Positions 21,909 to 22,887 of a stretch of 22,887 bases of DNA are shown piece after piece. How positions within the stretch are numbered: position 1 is the stretch's first letter; each line of letters starts with the position of its first letter. Origin of the DNA: Chloroflexota bacterium (GTDB taxonomy: Bacteria; Chloroflexota; Chloroflexia; QHBQ01; JADMIH01). The translations under genes and the position numbers were made by a program. Where the stretch lies: positions 1-22,887 of the forward strand of contig JADMIH010000048.1 in the NCBI GenBank assembly GCA_015478675.1. The letters are read 5' to 3'. The notes beneath the pieces were generated by a model, which was not told where the DNA came from, did no database searches, and worked only from the letters and a program-made list of their open reading frames with translations.

Positions 21909-22858
21909 ATTGGTTCCTCCGCCTTATATCCGAACTTGGCTGCGCTAATCAACTTCACTGCTGGGGCATGAGCAACGACGCCGACCACATCTCTGTCGCC
22001 CGTCGTCTCTTTCATTTCCCAGGTAAACTCCCCGGCATGCCGCTCCTGCAGCATTGAGAGTGCCCGTTCCAATCCCCCGGGCTCTACCCACATCTCCATA
22101 CTTTCACCCGGTTCGAGTTGCTCGAACGCCACAAGCACACGCGCAGGTACCTCATTCTCCGGTATGTGGCGCAGTTCCACCAGTATAGATCGCGAAGGAG
22201 CTAAGGGCACCCAAGGCGGAGAGTGAGAGGGCTTGTGTACGAAAATATGCCACTCGTCCGGGCTTATCTTCCTGGCGAACCACTCCAGGCCCATTTTCTG
22301 CCAGATGTCGTAGAGCGGCTGTGGCTCCCACTTATGCCGTATCCCTATGGTCACGCCCGGCTGAAGATGCCTCACAGCTACGGTGACCGGTAGCATAGGA
22401 TCGCCAAGCACATCGTCAATCGGTAGCAGATCAACCCAGTGCAGACAGGATTCGTCAATACCCAACATCCAGGGTGGTGGCGTAGCAGACGACTGCGGCA
22501 ACGGTGCGGAACGTGGGGAAGACAGCAATTGGGCCGAGTCTCGAGCGAGAAACGCTAACGTTTTGTCGCCGCGGTCTGCCTGTTCGTCGCCTTGTTCGTC
22601 GCCCTGTCCGACGCGTAGCCTGGCGAGATCGCGAATCAGCCGTTCTTCCTCGACCCGCGCCATGGCTGCTACTCTGCGCAGTGAGATTCGCGGTGACATA
22701 TATCTGCGCATCACAGGGTTGCGCAAGCGCCCGAAATCGTGAGGGTTCAGTGAGACGATGTAGTCTAGCGCCCCGGGTATACTATCTAGCACGCGATTGA
22801 GGCGGGTCTCTCCTGTTATCTGTAGCGTCGACTTGCCTCTCGAATTTGTCTTGTCCAT
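21905..22858 (-). CDS. DUF1858-DUF2249-type protein
   Basis: 317 residues. The N-terminal part (about 12-75) resembles DUF1858: TRLNRVLDSIPGALDYIV, FGRLRNP and ISLRRVAAMARVEEERLI. After a hydrophilic repeat GDEQGDEQADRGD (short tandem repeats in the DNA) and a Ser/Pro linker, one DUF2249 domain lies at about 140-208 (HWVDLLPIDDV, then HKWEPQPLYDIWQKMGLEWF). A second, more diverged one lies at about 225-300 (ILVELRHIPENEVPARVLVA). These domains are often found with hemerythrin, TusA-like and nitrogen-oxide or redox proteins, but their function is open. There is no Cys pair in the DUF1858 part, so a disulfide role is unlikely here. GGGAGTGAGACGCC precedes the ATG. The gene overlaps the HVA1 gene by 4 nt. 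Confidence 0.8.
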   Translation of the reverse strand: MDKTNSRGKSTLQITGETRLNRVLDSIPGALDYIVSLNPHDFGRLRNPVMRRYMSPRISLRRVAAMARVEEERLIRDLARLRVGQGDEQGDEQADRGDKTLAFLARDSAQLLSSPRSAPLPQSSATPPPWMLGIDESCLHWVDLLPIDDVLGDPMLPVTVAVRHLQPGVTIGIRHKWEPQPLYDIWQKMGLEWFARKISPDEWHIFVHKPSHSPPWVPLAPSRSILVELRHIPENEVPARVLVAFEQLEPGESMEMWVEPGGLERALSMLQERHAGEFTWEMKETTGDRDVVGVVAHAPAVKLISAAKFGYKAEEPI

Positions 22859-22887
22859 GGCGTCTCACTCCCAGGGCCGCTGACCCT

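Overview
The window looks like a bacterial chromosome segment: GC-rich, densely coded, mostly with strong AGGAGG-type ribosome binding sites. Taxonomy cannot be fixed from sequence alone. The mix of an ADP-forming acyl-CoA synthetase, DUF6166, ISAs1-type scars and Gram-positive-like translation signals on a GC-rich background is most compatible with Chloroflexota (Ktedonobacteria-like), but I hold this with low confidence. No tRNA, rRNA, CRISPR array or prophage was seen.

Left part (1-8.1 kb): the 5' part of an ADP-forming acyl-CoA synthetase runs off the left edge (-). It is followed by a 42-residue membrane peptide and a DUF6166 protein (both -), pyruvate kinase (+), and then a minus-strand series: a stand-alone receiver protein, an atypical type I GAPDH, a hypothetical protein with a small ORF abutting it, a Glu/Leu-type dehydrogenase and a DksA/TraR-type zinc-finger protein. 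Pyruvate kinase and the receiver gene converge on a shared perfect hairpin.

Middle (8.1-13.3 kb): an OmpR/PhoB-type two-component system (-) sits upstream of the DksA-like gene. The promoters of the DksA-like and DUF6166 genes, 6.5 kb apart, share an elaborate module: TAAG-type direct repeats in an 11-bp register just upstream of a -10 box. This is the architecture expected of OmpR-family operators. The stretch 10.6-13.3 kb is a mobile-element graveyard. It holds a cluster of stable hairpins behind an extended -10 promoter, ending in a sequence resembling the 3' end of a TnpB omega RNA but without tnpB. It also holds a 3' scar and a 5' scar of two ISAs1-type elements with nearly identical terminal repeats. 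A PH-like hypothetical gene and a CPBP-family membrane protease survive among them.

Right part (13.3-22.9 kb): a compact plus-strand unit encodes a succinate-semialdehyde-type dehydrogenase and an acetolactate-synthase-like ThDP enzyme 13 nt apart, then a DUF488 protein overlapping an AlkA-type DNA glycosylase. The first pair resembles the 2-oxoglutarate decarboxylase/SSADH bypass of the TCA cycle known from cyanobacteria; the glutamate dehydrogenase nearby would feed 2-oxoglutarate. A CPA1 Na+/H+ antiporter follows. The right end (-) carries a four-helix membrane protein, a DUF2945/HVA1 protein and a DUF1858-DUF2249-type protein, the last two overlapping by ATGA. Several intergenic regions hold short tandem repeats, and several proteins carry low-complexity insertions or tails.
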